Below, piece after piece: positions 48,724-58,311 of a stretch of DNA of 64,000 bases (position 1 is its first letter; each line of letters starts with the position of its first letter). The translations under genes and the position numbers were made by a program. Location of the stretch: contig NZ_JACHKA010000001.1 of assembly GCF_014203955.1 (NCBI RefSeq), positions 1,488,001 to 1,552,000 of the forward strand, in the 5' to 3' direction. The notes under the pieces were generated by a model, which saw only the letters and a list, made by a program, of their open reading frames with translations, searched no databases and was not told where the DNA came from. The DNA is from Sphingobium lignivorans. GTDB taxonomy: Bacteria > Pseudomonadota > Alphaproteobacteria > Sphingomonadales > Sphingomonadaceae.

Positions 48724-49997
48724 TCCGCCTTGCATTTGCCTATCTGCGCGATCGGCCGCTGATGACGGCGCTCAACGTGCTTCTTCTCGCCTTCGCCGTC
48801 GCGACCCTGGTGATCCTGCTCTCGGTATCGACACAGCTCGGCTCGCGCTTCGAGCGGGATGCGCGCGGCATCGATCTAGTGGTGGGTGCGAAAGGCTCGC
48901 CGCTGCAGCTGATCCTTTCCAGCATCTACCATGTCGACGCGCCGACGGGAAACATCCCGCTGGACAGCGTCGATCTGCTGCGCGCCGATCCATCGGTCCG
49001 GCAAGTCATTCCCCTGGCGCTCGGCGACAATTTTCGCGGCTATCGCATTGTCGGCACCGAGCCAGCCTATGCGGATCACTTTGGGGCGAAGCTGGCGGAA
49101 GGGCGGGTGTTCGCCGGTCCACACGAGGTGGTCATCGGGGCCGGCGTCGCCGAGGCGCTGGGCATGAAGCTCGGCCAGCGCTTCGTCGGCTCGCACGGGC
49201 TGGAGGCTGACGAAGGCGCCGGCGAGCATGAGCATTCGCCTTTCACCGCGGTCGGCATTCTGGCGCCAACGGGCAGCGTCGTCGACCGCCTCATCCTGAC
49301 CTCGGTCCAGAGCGTCTGGGACGTTCACGGCATCGCGCATCATCATGAAGCGGAAGAGCATCATGATGATGAAGCCGGGGAGCACCATGACCATGAGGCC
49401 GAGGCGCATCACGAGCATGAGCCCAATCTCACCGGCCGCGAGGACCTGAAACCCGAGGTGACCGCGCTGCTCGTCTCCTACAAGTCGGCCTTCGGTGCCG
49501 TGCGCCTTCCGATCATGATCAACCGCCAGACCAACATGCAGGCCGCCGTTCCGGCGATCGAGACCGCTCGCCTGCTTTCCCTGCTGGGCGTTGGCATCGA
49601 TGGCGCGCGCGCATTCGCCTGGCTACTCGCCGCGACCGGCGGCCTGTCGATCTTCGTGGCCCTGCTGGCCGCTGCCACTGCGCGGGAAGGTGATCTCGCC
49701 CTGCTCAGGATCATGGGCGCCAGCCCCTGGCAAGTCTTCGGCACGATCCTGGCTGAGGGCCTGATCATCGCTATGGCCGGCGCAGGGGCGGGCGTCGTGC
49801 TGGGCCATGCCGCGCTGGCGCTCGCGACACGCATGTTCGCACAGCTGGGCGACTTCGGCTTTGATCCCTTCGCGCTTCCGCCGGGCGAAGGCAGCATCGT
49901 CCTCGCCGTTCTCGCCATCGGCCTTGTTGCCGCGCTCATTCCGGGCCTGCGCGTGTTCCGCACCGATCTGGTGCGCACGCTCGCCCGGACAAGCTAG
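48720..49997 (+). CDS. FtsX-like ABC permease with His-rich loop
   Basis: 425 residues with the MacB/FtsX layout: one N-terminal helix (about 15-35), a large periplasmic domain (about 40-290) and three C-terminal helices (about 302-325, 345-370, 392-412), with the LLRIMGASPWQVFGTI coupling motif. Residues 203-234 form an acidic histidine-rich stretch (HHHEAEEHHDDE and similar) with about a dozen His, absent from ordinary FtsX permeases and suited to zinc or another soft metal. It resembles the PA4065 permease, whose operon is zinc-regulated in Pseudomonas. It may move a metal chaperone or lipoprotein rather than the free ion. Confidence 0.88.
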   Translation: MIRLAFAYLRDRPLMTALNVLLLAFAVATLVILLSVSTQLGSRFERDARGIDLVVGAKGSPLQLILSSIYHVDAPTGNIPLDSVDLLRADPSVRQVIPLALGDNFRGYRIVGTEPAYADHFGAKLAEGRVFAGPHEVVIGAGVAEALGMKLGQRFVGSHGLEADEGAGEHEHSPFTAVGILAPTGSVVDRLILTSVQSVWDVHGIAHHHEAEEHHDDEAGEHHDHEAEAHHEHEPNLTGREDLKPEVTALLVSYKSAFGAVRLPIMINRQTNMQAAVPAIETARLLSLLGVGIDGARAFAWLLAATGGLSIFVALLAAATAREGDLALLRIMGASPWQVFGTILAEGLIIAMAGAGAGVVLGHAALALATRMFAQLGDFGFDPFALPPGEGSIVLAVLAIGLVAALIPGLRVFRTDLVRTLARTS

Positions 49998-50002
49998 GAG
50001 TT

Positions 50003-50515
50003 ATGTCCATGCGCCCCGCCTGCCTCGCAGCCCTTGCCGCCATCACCCTCCTTGCCGCTCCGCTTTCCGGCGCGATGCAGGAGACCGGCCGCGTCCCCGA
50101 TCCCAAGGTCAAGGATATCTGGCAGCCCGCCAAGACGCCGGCGGGCGGGATCGCCTGGTCCATGCTGGAGACGACCAAGCTCAACGACCGGACCGACCCC
50201 AAAACCAACATCATCTACACCAAGCCGATTTTCCCGCCCGCGATCAAGGCGCTGGCGGGCAAGCCGATCAAGGTCGCCGGCTGGATGATGCCGCTCGACA
50301 ATGCGGCGCGGCAGAAGCACTGGGTGCTCTTGGGCTATCCGCCCGGATGCCCCTTCCACATGCATGCGCTGCCAAACCAGTTCATCGAAGTGATGGCTGC
50401 TGAACCCTTTCCGGTCAACGAGAGCAAGGTCCATGTGATCACCGGCACGCTTCAGCTGGTCGGTCAGGACGAAAGCGGCATCTTCTATCGCCTCGTCAAC
50501 GCACGGCCTGCGTAA
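50003..50515 (+). CDS. DUF3299 domain protein, exported
   Basis: 170 residues with a signal peptide (ALAAITLLAAPLSGA) and a DUF3299 domain recognisable by KVAGWMMPLDN, then YPPGCPFHMHALPNQFIEV. The Cys and two His of that last motif could bind metal. TAGGAG precedes ATG 50003, five bases after the permease stop, so it ends the transporter operon. The PA4066 lipoprotein of Pseudomonas has the same place. Function unknown; probably a periplasmic partner in metal handling. Confidence 0.87.
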   Translation: MSMRPACLAALAAITLLAAPLSGAMQETGRVPDPKVKDIWQPAKTPAGGIAWSMLETTKLNDRTDPKTNIIYTKPIFPPAIKALAGKPIKVAGWMMPLDNAARQKHWVLLGYPPGCPFHMHALPNQFIEVMAAEPFPVNESKVHVITGTLQLVGQDESGIFYRLVNARPA

Positions 50516-50814
50516 GGAAGGGAAGCCGCTAGGCGCTTCCTCGCTGGCGTAGATCGGGAATTGCCCAGGCCTGATGTGACGGCGTTGGCCGCGCTCCATA
50601 GCCTCAGGCTATTGCGCGGCGCAGCTTTTTTGGGGGACGAGGCGTTCAATCGCTCTAGAATGAAGGCAATCGCGCTTCTCTATGGGCCGCGCCGGACCGG
50701 CGCTGCCTTGGGGTCCTGGTGGAACGGAGAGTCTGCAGACCAGATCCTGTCGAGAAGCCCGGTCTTTCCGGTCGCAGTGCAGCGTCCATCCACCTTTTGC
50801 GGAGAAACCGTCGC
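50516..50814 (+). other. intergenic region, DUF3299 gene to symporter
   Basis: 299 bp without a gene. A weak hairpin GGAAGC-N8-GCTTCC (50521-50540) follows the DUF3299 stop and could end the operon, although no T-run follows. GGAG lies upstream of the symporter start. Nothing else is evident. Confidence 0.4.
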
Positions 50815-52176
50815 ATGGCACCGCGCCTTACGCGTTATATCATCATGGGCATGGTGCTCGGCGTGGCGGCCGGGACGGGGGCGCATTTTGCGCTTGGGGA
50901 GAATGCGGAGCTGTCGGGTCGGGTAGCGGGCTATCTTCATCTGCCGGCGGATGTGTTCCTGCATCTCATCAAGATGATCATTGCGCCGCTGGTGTTCTCG
51001 ACGCTGGTGGCGGGGATCGCGCATATGGGCGACAGCGCGGCACTGGGGCGGATCGGGGGACGGGCGATCGGCTGGTTCCTGGTCGCCAGCCTGATCTCGA
51101 TCGGCCTGGGCCTTGTGATGGTGAACCTGCTGGCGCCGGGGGAGGGGCTCAACCTCACGCGCACGGCGGCGGAGGCAGGCGCGGCCGGCGGCGCGGCGGG
51201 CATCGAGACCGGCGGGCTCAACCTGCGCGATTTCATCCTGCACATCTTCCCCACGTCGATGGTGCAGGCCATGGCGGACAACCAGATCCTCCAGATCGTG
51301 GTCTTCTCGCTGTTCGTCGGGGTGGCGCTCACCGCGATCGGGGAGAAGGGCAAGCCGATCGTCACGCTGGTGGAATCGCTGGTCGAGCTGATGCTGCAGG
51401 TGACCGGCTATGTGATGCGGGTCTCGCCGATCGCGGTGTTCGGTGCGCTGGCCGCCTCGATCACGCGGGAAGGGCCCGGCGTGCTGCTGACCTATGGCGA
51501 GCTGGTCGGCGAGTTCTACATCGCGCTGTTCCTCCTGTGGGGACTGCTGATCCTGGCCGGCGCGTTCTTCCTGGGGCGGCGCATCCTCACGCTGCTGCGC
51601 TATGTACGCGAGCCGGTGCTGCTGGCCTTCTCCACCGCGTCCTCGGAAGCGGCCTATCCCAAGATGCTGGAGCAGCTCGACCGGTTCGGCGTGCCGCGCC
51701 GCATCTACAGCTTCGTGCTGCCGCTGGGCTACAGCTTCAATCTCGACGGCTCGATGATGTATGCGAGCTTTGCGACGATCTTCATCGCGCAGGCCTATGG
51801 CATCGATCTCCCCATCCTCACGCAGATCACCATCCTGCTGGTGCTGATGGTGACGAGCAAGGGGATCGCCGCGGTGCCGCGGGCGAGCCTGGTGGTGGTC
51901 GCCGCGACACTGGGGCAGTTCAACCTGCCGGTCGAAGGCATCGCGTTCATCCTCGCGGTCGATCACTTCATGGACATGGGCCGCACCGCGACCAATGTGC
52001 TGGGCAATGCCATCGCGACATCGGTGGTGACGAAATGGGAAGGCATGCTCGAGGTGGAGGAGCCCGAGTACGTCGCCCACCCCAAAGCCCCCGCCCACAC
52101 CGCTGCCGATGGCCGCGCCGGCCTCGAACTCGCCGACGACATGGTCACCACAAGCGACAGCCACAAAGGCGCTTAG
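50815..52176 (+). CDS. dicarboxylate/amino acid:cation symporter (DAACS)
   Basis: 453-residue membrane symporter of the GltP/DctA family (sodium or proton coupled). Motifs: LHLIKMIIAPLVFSTLVAGIA, the first hairpin region STASSEAAYPKMLEQL, GYSFNLDGSMMYASFATIFIAQA, TSKGIAAVPRAS and FMDMGRTATNVLGNAIAT. The substrate is probably glutamate, aspartate or a C4-dicarboxylate. ATG 50815 has GGAG about 11 bases upstream. It lies before a LysR gene and the dgcNA genes, so D-glutamate uptake is plausible but not shown. Confidence 0.92.
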   Translation: MAPRLTRYIIMGMVLGVAAGTGAHFALGENAELSGRVAGYLHLPADVFLHLIKMIIAPLVFSTLVAGIAHMGDSAALGRIGGRAIGWFLVASLISIGLGLVMVNLLAPGEGLNLTRTAAEAGAAGGAAGIETGGLNLRDFILHIFPTSMVQAMADNQILQIVVFSLFVGVALTAIGEKGKPIVTLVESLVELMLQVTGYVMRVSPIAVFGALAASITREGPGVLLTYGELVGEFYIALFLLWGLLILAGAFFLGRRILTLLRYVREPVLLAFSTASSEAAYPKMLEQLDRFGVPRRIYSFVLPLGYSFNLDGSMMYASFATIFIAQAYGIDLPILTQITILLVLMVTSKGIAAVPRASLVVVAATLGQFNLPVEGIAFILAVDHFMDMGRTATNVLGNAIATSVVTKWEGMLEVEEPEYVAHPKAPAHTAADGRAGLELADDMVTTSDSHKGA

Positions 52177-52207
52177 GGCAGGCGCGGCGCCTGACGAAGT
52201 TGATGCA

Positions 52208-52231
52208 GGGGCGGGGGCCATCCCCCCTTTT
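52208..52231 (+). terminator. possible terminator after the symporter
   Basis: GGGGG-CCAT-CCCCC hairpin (52213-52226) followed by CTTTT, 36 bp after the symporter stop codon. Short stem and short T-run. Confidence 0.5.
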
Positions 52232-52340
52232 GAAGGACGCCGGGAAGCTGGTATCGCGGAGGAATGGAGCGCGGAGTTGACATTCGCCTGCCCTGTGGCG
52301 TTTCAGCAGGGCTTCTCCTTTCCATGATCGGTCCCTGCCC

Positions 52341-53228
52341 GTGATCAGTTTGCGCCATATCGAGGTTTTCCACGCCGTTTACAGCAACGGCTCGGTCAGC
52401 GGCGCTGCGCGTTCGCTCAACGTTTCGCAGCCGTCGGTCACCAAGGTGCTCAAACATGCCGAGATGCTGCTCGGCTTCCCGCTGTTCGAACGGGCGAAGG
52501 GCGGGCTCGTCCCGACCGAGGACGCGCACACGCTCTTCGCCGACGTCGCGGAGATCCAGGATCGCGTCTATGCCTTGCGTCAGGCGAGCAAGAATCTGCG
52601 ACAGGGCCGGACAGGGATGCTGCGCATCTCGGCGCTGCCCTCGCTCAGCCTCAATGTGCTGCCCGCGACAGCCGCGCGGTTCCTCGCCACGCATCAGGGC
52701 GTGGGGTTCGACCTGCAAACGGTCCACCATGAGGATATGGTGCGCAAGCTCTACGAGCGCGAGACCGATGTCGTGATCGGGTATGAAGTGCCGCCAGACG
52801 CGCCGGTTTCCCATCGCTGGCTGGGCGAGGCGGAGCTGGTCGTCCTGTTCCGTGACGAGGACATGCCGGACCCACCCGCGCGCATCGCTTTCGAGGAGCT
52901 CAAGGGGCGACCTTTCATCAGCCCGATCCGCAGCGGACCTGTGGGACGACTTCTCCTGGGGGAGCTTCAGCGCCTCGACGTGCATCTCGACGAAGTCGTC
53001 TCGGCGCGCACCTTCTACATCGCCTCGGCGCTGGTCCAGGCGGGCGTCGGCATGGCGATCGTCGATAATTTCACGGCGCATGCAGCGCTTGCGCCGGGCC
53101 TGAGCTATCGCCCGCTGCAGCCTTCGCTGGTGTTCGACGTCCATGCGATTCATCTGCAGAATAGGCCGCCATCCGGGCTTGCGACTGCCTTTCTGAAACT
53201 CATGGGAGACGCCATCGAGAGCCTATAG
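52341..53228 (+). CDS. LysR-family regulator, probable DgcR-like
   Basis: 295 residues, starting with GTG. The N-terminal winged helix is standard LysR (LRHIEVFHAVYSNGSVSGAARSLNVSQPSVTKVLKHAE), and the rest is the two-lobed effector domain (LRISALPSLSLNVLPATAARF, TDVVIGYE). It lies 98 bp upstream of dgcN on the same strand. LysR regulators named DgcR control D-glutamate catabolism genes in Pseudoalteromonas, so that role is likely from context. The effector would be D-Glu or an acylated form; this is inference. Confidence 0.87.
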   Translation: MISLRHIEVFHAVYSNGSVSGAARSLNVSQPSVTKVLKHAEMLLGFPLFERAKGGLVPTEDAHTLFADVAEIQDRVYALRQASKNLRQGRTGMLRISALPSLSLNVLPATAARFLATHQGVGFDLQTVHHEDMVRKLYERETDVVIGYEVPPDAPVSHRWLGEAELVVLFRDEDMPDPPARIAFEELKGRPFISPIRSGPVGRLLLGELQRLDVHLDEVVSARTFYIASALVQAGVGMAIVDNFTAHAALAPGLSYRPLQPSLVFDVHAIHLQNRPPSGLATAFLKLMGDAIESL

Positions 53229-53326
53229 CCTCGCGTTATAGGGTGGCGGGAGCTTGCTATGCGACGCCATGCGCGCCGAGGCTCTATCGCGTTTGCGAAA
53301 TAACCCGCAAACAATGAGAGCGTTCG

Positions 53327-54364
53327 ATGATCCCACATCCCTATTTCCTGTATCTCGGCCATTCTGTCGATGAAATCGGGATCAAGACCTCTCGTGGTCT
53401 CGCCGTGTTCCGGGGCGAGGACTGTGTCGGCGAGTTTCGCCATGACGATTGCCCGCTCACCCTGGGCCTGAAGCGCATGAGCTTCGAGGAAGCGGTGGCG
53501 GCCGGCGCCCGGACCCTGGTGCTTGGCATTGCCAATGCCGGCGGGCGGCTGGGCAGGGATCTGGTCGACGATGCCGAGGCGGCGCTCGCTGCGGGCCTCA
53601 ACGTCGCGTCCGGCCTGCACCAGCGGTTGCGCGACGAGCCGCGCTTGGTCGCCGCGGCCGCGAAATATGGCAAGACCCTCTATGATGTGCGCGATCCGGC
53701 GGATGACCTGGAGGTCGGCAACGGCAAGGCGCGCGCCGGCTTGCGTCTGCTCACGGTCGGTACCGATTGCTCGGTCGGCAAGATGTACACCACGCTCCAG
53801 CTCGCGCGTGCCCTGCAGGCGCGCAAGATTGCGGCGGACTTCCGCGCCACCGGGCAGACGGGAATTCTCATCGCCGGGAGCGGCGTGCCGCTGGATGCCG
53901 TGATCGCGGATTTCATCTCGGGCGCGATCGAGCAGGTGTCTCCTGCCCGCACCGATGGCGGCTGGGATCTGATTGAGGGGCAGGGGTCGCTCTTCCACCC
54001 CTCCTTCGCCGGCGTATCCACCGGTCTGCTTCATGGTGCGCAGCCCGATGCGCTGGTGCTGTGCCACGAGCCGGGCCGTCCGCACATGCGCGGCCTGCCG
54101 CACTATCAGCTCCCTGATCTGGCCGAATGCCTCGAGGCCAATCTGCGTGTTGCGCGCCTGACCAATCCGAACGTGATTCCGGTGGGCATCGCCTTCAACA
54201 CGTCCAAGATGGACCCGCAGGCCGCCCGGGCGCTGTGCGCCGAGACGGCCGCCGCTTTCGATCTCCCCTGTGTCGACCCCGTTGCGATGGGTGTCGAGCC
54301 AATCATTGACCGGATTCTCGCATGCTTCGCACCCTCGACGTCCGCAACGACAGCTTCCCGCTGA
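53327..54364 (+). CDS. dgcN: DUF1611 family protein, D-glutamate N-acetyltransferase DgcN
   Basis: 345 residues. A Rossmann-like N-terminal domain precedes a P-loop domain with the motif GTDCSVGKMYTT at 145-156 and further blocks DFRATGQTG, EGQGSLFHPS and CHEPGRPHMRGLPHY characteristic of DUF1611. Members studied in marine bacteria (DgcN) acetylate D-Glu to N-acetyl-D-Glu as the first step of D-Glu catabolism. The gene overlaps dgcA by 43 bp, the usual pairing. Cytoplasmic. Family call is firm; activity is transferred from the family. Confidence 0.87.
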   Translation: MIPHPYFLYLGHSVDEIGIKTSRGLAVFRGEDCVGEFRHDDCPLTLGLKRMSFEEAVAAGARTLVLGIANAGGRLGRDLVDDAEAALAAGLNVASGLHQRLRDEPRLVAAAAKYGKTLYDVRDPADDLEVGNGKARAGLRLLTVGTDCSVGKMYTTLQLARALQARKIAADFRATGQTGILIAGSGVPLDAVIADFISGAIEQVSPARTDGGWDLIEGQGSLFHPSFAGVSTGLLHGAQPDALVLCHEPGRPHMRGLPHYQLPDLAECLEANLRVARLTNPNVIPVGIAFNTSKMDPQAARALCAETAAAFDLPCVDPVAMGVEPIIDRILACFAPSTSATTASR

Positions 54365-55311
54365 TCGCACCCTTCCGTATCTCGCGCGGCGTGAAGAGCG
54401 CCGCCGAGGTCGTCACGGTCTCCCTGACGCTCGGTGACCATGTCGGGCGGGGAGAGGCGGTGCCTTATCCCCGCTACGGTGAATCGATCGAGGGTACGAT
54501 CGACGCCATAGAGGCCGTGCGTGCCGCGCTCGAAGCGGGCGCGAACCGTGAGGAGATCGGGCGCCTCATGTCTCCCGGCGCCGCGCGCAATGCCGTGGAC
54601 TGTGCGCTGTGGGATCTGGAGGCGCGGCTCGCCGACAAAAGCGTTCCGGAGCTGCTCGGGCGTCCGGCTCTCACGCCCGTGCCGACGGCGCTCACGGTGG
54701 GTCTCGACACGCCGGACGCCATGGCGGCGGCGGCGGCGAAGCTCGCTTATGTTCCCCTCATCAAGGTGAAGGTCGACCGGAACGACCCCGCCGCGCAGAT
54801 CCGCGCGGTCCGTGCCGCTGCGCCGCGTCCGCGGATCATCGTCGATCCGAACGAGAGCTGGACGATGGCCGAGGTGCGCGATCTCCAGTCGCTTCTGGCC
54901 GAAGCGCGGGTGGATCTGCTGGAGCAGCCGCTGCCGTCCGAGGAGGATGGCGAACTGGCCGGGTTCCGATCGGTGGTGCCGATCGCAGCGGATGAATCCG
55001 CGCATGTCGCTGGCGACGTTGCGGTGCTTCGCGAGAAATATCAGGTCGTCAACATCAAGCTCGACAAGACGGGCGGATTGACGGCTGCACTGGACCTGGC
55101 GGCTTCCGTGCAGGCGCATGGCATGGGGCTGATGGTCGGGTGCATGGTGAGCTCCTCGCTCTCGATCGCGCCCGCTCTGGTGGTTGCGGCACGGGCGGCC
55201 TTCATCGATCTCGATGGGCCGGTCTGGCTCAAACATGATCGCGAAGGCGGGGTTTCGTGTACGGATGGCGTCATGTCCCCGCCGCGACCGGGCTTCTGGG
55301 GCAATCCATAG
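54322..55311 (+). CDS. dgcA: enolase-superfamily epimerase, N-acetyl-D-Glu racemase DgcA
   Basis: 329 residues of the muconate-lactonising/dipeptide-epimerase branch. The catalytic set is visible: Lys148/Lys150 (IKVKVD), metal ligands Asp175 (VDPNE), Glu201 (LLEQPL) and Asp224 (AADES), and the opposing Lys246/Lys249 (IKLDKTGG). Paired with DgcN it would convert N-acetyl-D-Glu to N-acetyl-L-Glu, after which deacetylation gives L-Glu. A dipeptide (Ala-Glu) epimerase is the alternative from the fold alone, but the overlap with dgcN favours DgcA. Confidence 0.87.
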   Translation: MLRTLDVRNDSFPLIAPFRISRGVKSAAEVVTVSLTLGDHVGRGEAVPYPRYGESIEGTIDAIEAVRAALEAGANREEIGRLMSPGAARNAVDCALWDLEARLADKSVPELLGRPALTPVPTALTVGLDTPDAMAAAAAKLAYVPLIKVKVDRNDPAAQIRAVRAAAPRPRIIVDPNESWTMAEVRDLQSLLAEARVDLLEQPLPSEEDGELAGFRSVVPIAADESAHVAGDVAVLREKYQVVNIKLDKTGGLTAALDLAASVQAHGMGLMVGCMVSSSLSIAPALVVAARAAFIDLDGPVWLKHDREGGVSCTDGVMSPPRPGFWGNP

Positions 55312-55424
55312 ACTGAGGTTATGGGATCGGAAACCCTTGCAATTGGCCGCTGCACTTCACTTTTCCATGCTGCGTCTGCACAATCCGATCCAGCAGAAGC
55401 AGGCAAGTTTTTGAAAGGGCGTCG

Positions 55425-57020
55425 ATGACAGGCCGATCTTCACGGCAATTCCAGGGCCTCCGGCGCATTCTTGCAATGGCGATATTGTCCTGTTCGGCCA
55501 TCTCGGCGGGCGCGCTGGCGCAGGACTATGATGTGCTCCTGCGGGGCGGCACCATCTATACCGGATCGGATGCGCCCTTCGTCGGGGATGTGGCGATCGC
55601 CGGCGACAAGCTGGTCTATGTCGGTCCTCGCGCGTCCGGCAAGGCCAAGCGCGTCATCGATGCCAAGGGCATGATCGTTTCACCCGGTTTCATCGATCCT
55701 CATACGCATGTGGGCGATATGCTCGCCGGTGACGATGCGGCCGAGCGACTGGTGCTGCCGTTCCTGATGCAGGGCGTGACGACGGCGTTCATCGGCAATG
55801 ACGGCGCGGGTGATCCCGATGTCGCGAGCGTGCTCGGGCGGCCGCGCAGCCATCCCGTGGGCATCAACTATGCGACATTCGTGGGCCTTGGGGCGGTCCG
55901 TAACAAGGTGATCGGGCCAGTCGACCGCGCGCCCTCGGCGGACGAGCTTGCGCGCATGAAGACACTGGTCGCCACGGCCATGTGCCAGGGTGCGCTCGGC
56001 CTTTCGACCGGATTGTTCTACGCGCCGCAAAGCTTCGCCAAGCAGGATGAAGTGGTTGCCCTTGCGCGCGAGGCCGCCGTGCGGGGTGGCATCTACGACA
56101 GCCATATCCGCGACGAGTCGAGCTACACGATCGGCCTCTCCGGCGCGATCGAGGAGGCGCTCACGATCGGCAGGGAAGCCGGGTTGCCGGTCCATATCGC
56201 CCATATCAAGGCACTGGGCGTCGACGTGCATGGTCAGGCCGGCGCGATCATCGCGAAGATCGAGGCTGCGCAGGCGGCGGGGCAGGTCGTCCATGCCGAT
56301 CAATATCCCTGGTCCGCTTCGGGCACCGGCCTGTCGGCGTCGCTGCTTCCGCGCTGGGCGGAGGATGGCGGGCGCAAGGCTATGCTGGCCCGCTTCGACG
56401 ATGCGGACACCCTTGAGCGCATCAAGGTCGAGATGCGCGAGAATATGCGTCGCCGGGGCGGCGCGGACTCGCTGCTGATCACGTCCGGCGGGCCGGATAT
56501 CTCCGGCAAGACGCTGGCGCAGGTCGGCACGGACATGGGTCTCGATCCTGTCGACGCCGCCGTCGCCATCCTGCGCAAGCAGAGCGCTTCGGTTGCCTCC
56601 TTCAATCAAAGCGAGGCGGATATCGCCGCCTTCATGAAGCGTCCCTGGGTCATGACCAGTTCGGACGCCTCGACCGGCCATCCCCGCGTCTATGGCTCTT
56701 TCGCACGTAAATATGACAAATATGTGAGACAGGAGCAGGTTGTTCCGCTGCGCGATTTTATCGAACGCAGCAGCCGTTTGACGGCCGAGGCCTTCAGCCT
56801 CCAGGGGCGCGGTCGCCTCGCGGCGGGCAGCTTTGCGGACGTGCTGGTGTTCGATCCCGAGCGCTATTCCGCGCGGGCCGATTATGTTCAGCCCACGCTG
56901 TTCGCCAAGGGCGTGCGGTTCGTGTTCGTGAACGGCGGCCTGGCGGTCGAAGATGGGGCGCCGACGGGCGTGTCGGCCGGCAGAGCGCTTCCCCGCACCG
57001 CGACGAGCCATTGCCCGTGA
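55425..57020 (+). CDS. exported N-acyl-D-amino-acid deacylase family amidohydrolase (1)
   Basis: 531 residues with a signal peptide ending at GALAQ (about residue 33). The amidohydrolase barrel has HxH at His93/His95 (GFIDPHTHVG), SHIRDE, HIAHIKALG and the distal Asp in MTSSDAST. Where D-aminoacylases have Cys in GNCG, this protein has Asp126 (GNDG). It probably works in the periplasm removing N-acyl groups from D-amino acids or related amides. AAAGGG lies six bases before the ATG. It follows dgcA by 113 bp and overlaps the symporter gene, tying it to D-amino-acid use. Confidence 0.87.
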   Translation: MTGRSSRQFQGLRRILAMAILSCSAISAGALAQDYDVLLRGGTIYTGSDAPFVGDVAIAGDKLVYVGPRASGKAKRVIDAKGMIVSPGFIDPHTHVGDMLAGDDAAERLVLPFLMQGVTTAFIGNDGAGDPDVASVLGRPRSHPVGINYATFVGLGAVRNKVIGPVDRAPSADELARMKTLVATAMCQGALGLSTGLFYAPQSFAKQDEVVALAREAAVRGGIYDSHIRDESSYTIGLSGAIEEALTIGREAGLPVHIAHIKALGVDVHGQAGAIIAKIEAAQAAGQVVHADQYPWSASGTGLSASLLPRWAEDGGRKAMLARFDDADTLERIKVEMRENMRRRGGADSLLITSGGPDISGKTLAQVGTDMGLDPVDAAVAILRKQSASVASFNQSEADIAAFMKRPWVMTSSDASTGHPRVYGSFARKYDKYVRQEQVVPLRDFIERSSRLTAEAFSLQGRGRLAAGSFADVLVFDPERYSARADYVQPTLFAKGVRFVFVNGGLAVEDGAPTGVSAGRALPRTATSHCP

Positions 57021-58249
57021 CGCTGATCCGGTCCTGGTTCGCGATACCGCTCTGGAAAAGGGTAATCGCCGGCCTCGTTCTGGGCGTTGCATTCGCAGTC
57101 TTCTTTCCCGGCCTCACACCCGCGGTCGCGGTGGTCGGAGATATTTTCATCCGGCTGATCCGCATGCTCGTGGTGCCGGTGGTGTTCATCACCATTGCCT
57201 CGGGGGTCACCGCGCTCGGCGATCCCAAGCGGCTCGGTTCGGTCGGTGGCCGCACCCTGGGTTTGTTCGCGGTCACGACCGCCATTGCGGTCTCGGTCGG
57301 CATGATCGTCGCCCTGATCATCGGGCCAGGCATCGGGGCCAATCTCGGCAGTGCGCTGCCTCACGCGATCGGGACGCCCAAATCCACTTACGACCAGCTC
57401 GTCGGCATCATTCCCATCAATATCATCGAGGCGCTGGCCGCCGGCGACATGCTGGCGATCATCTTCTTCTCGCTGCTGCTAGGCGTCGGCACGATCCTGG
57501 CGGGGGAGGGCGGACGACCGCTCGCGAACCTGCTCCAGTCCGGATCGAACGTGCTGTTCCACATCATCCGCCTCGTGATGGAGGTGACACCCTTCGGCGT
57601 CTTTGCGCTGACCGCCGGGGCCATCGCCACCAATGGCTTTGCGGTCTTCGCCAATATCGGCCTCCTCGCACTGTGCGTGGTGATCGGATCGCTCATCCAG
57701 GTGGTGTTTGTTCACAGCCTGCTGGTGCGCGGCATCGCGCGGATGCGGCTTTCCTTCTTCTTCCGCGGGATCATGGATGCGCTGGCCGTGGCCTTCTCCA
57801 CGGCGTCATCTTCGGCGACCCTGCCGGTGGCGCTGCGCGTGGCGCGTGACAATCTGCGCATTGCCCCCGCCGTCGCATCGACGGTGCTGCCCATCGGCGC
57901 CAGCATCGGCAAGGACGGCACCGCCATGTATGTCGGGCTGCTGAGCATCTTCAGCCTTCAGGCGCTCGGCATCCAGCCGGACGCCGGCATGCTCGCGGTC
58001 ATTCTGTTCACCGGCGCGCTGGCTGCCTTCGGCACGGCGCCCATCCCGTCCGCTTCGTTGTTCATGCTGGCAGCCGTTCTCTCGGCGGTCGGCGTCTCAA
58101 CCGAACAGGCAGCCCTGATCGTCGGCTTCGTCCTGCCGTTCGATCGGCTGCTCGACATGACGCGCACGGTGCCCAGCGCCTGCGCCAATCTGGCCGTCAC
58201 GACGGCCATTGCTCACTGGGAAGGCGACCTTGCCAGAAGCGACGGCTGA
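57017..58249 (+). CDS. dicarboxylate/amino acid:cation symporter (DAACS), second copy
   Basis: 410 residues, again GltP/DctA family: FIRLIRMLVVPVVFITIASGV, STASSSATLPVALRVAR, PIGASIGKDGTAMYVGLLSIF and FDRLLDMTRTVPSACANLAVT. It is clearly diverged from the first symporter. The GTG start overlaps the stop of the deacylase gene (GTGA), so the two are translationally coupled; TTG 57011 is another possible start. Position suggests it imports the D-glutamate or similar acid freed by the deacylase. Confidence 0.9.
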   Translation: MTLIRSWFAIPLWKRVIAGLVLGVAFAVFFPGLTPAVAVVGDIFIRLIRMLVVPVVFITIASGVTALGDPKRLGSVGGRTLGLFAVTTAIAVSVGMIVALIIGPGIGANLGSALPHAIGTPKSTYDQLVGIIPINIIEALAAGDMLAIIFFSLLLGVGTILAGEGGRPLANLLQSGSNVLFHIIRLVMEVTPFGVFALTAGAIATNGFAVFANIGLLALCVVIGSLIQVVFVHSLLVRGIARMRLSFFFRGIMDALAVAFSTASSSATLPVALRVARDNLRIAPAVASTVLPIGASIGKDGTAMYVGLLSIFSLQALGIQPDAGMLAVILFTGALAAFGTAPIPSASLFMLAAVLSAVGVSTEQAALIVGFVLPFDRLLDMTRTVPSACANLAVTTAIAHWEGDLARSDG

Positions 58250-58311
58250 CCAGCGCGCAGATGCTGGCGGTCGGGAGGAACTTCCAACCAAGAACCTAAA
58301 GGGGAAGCATA

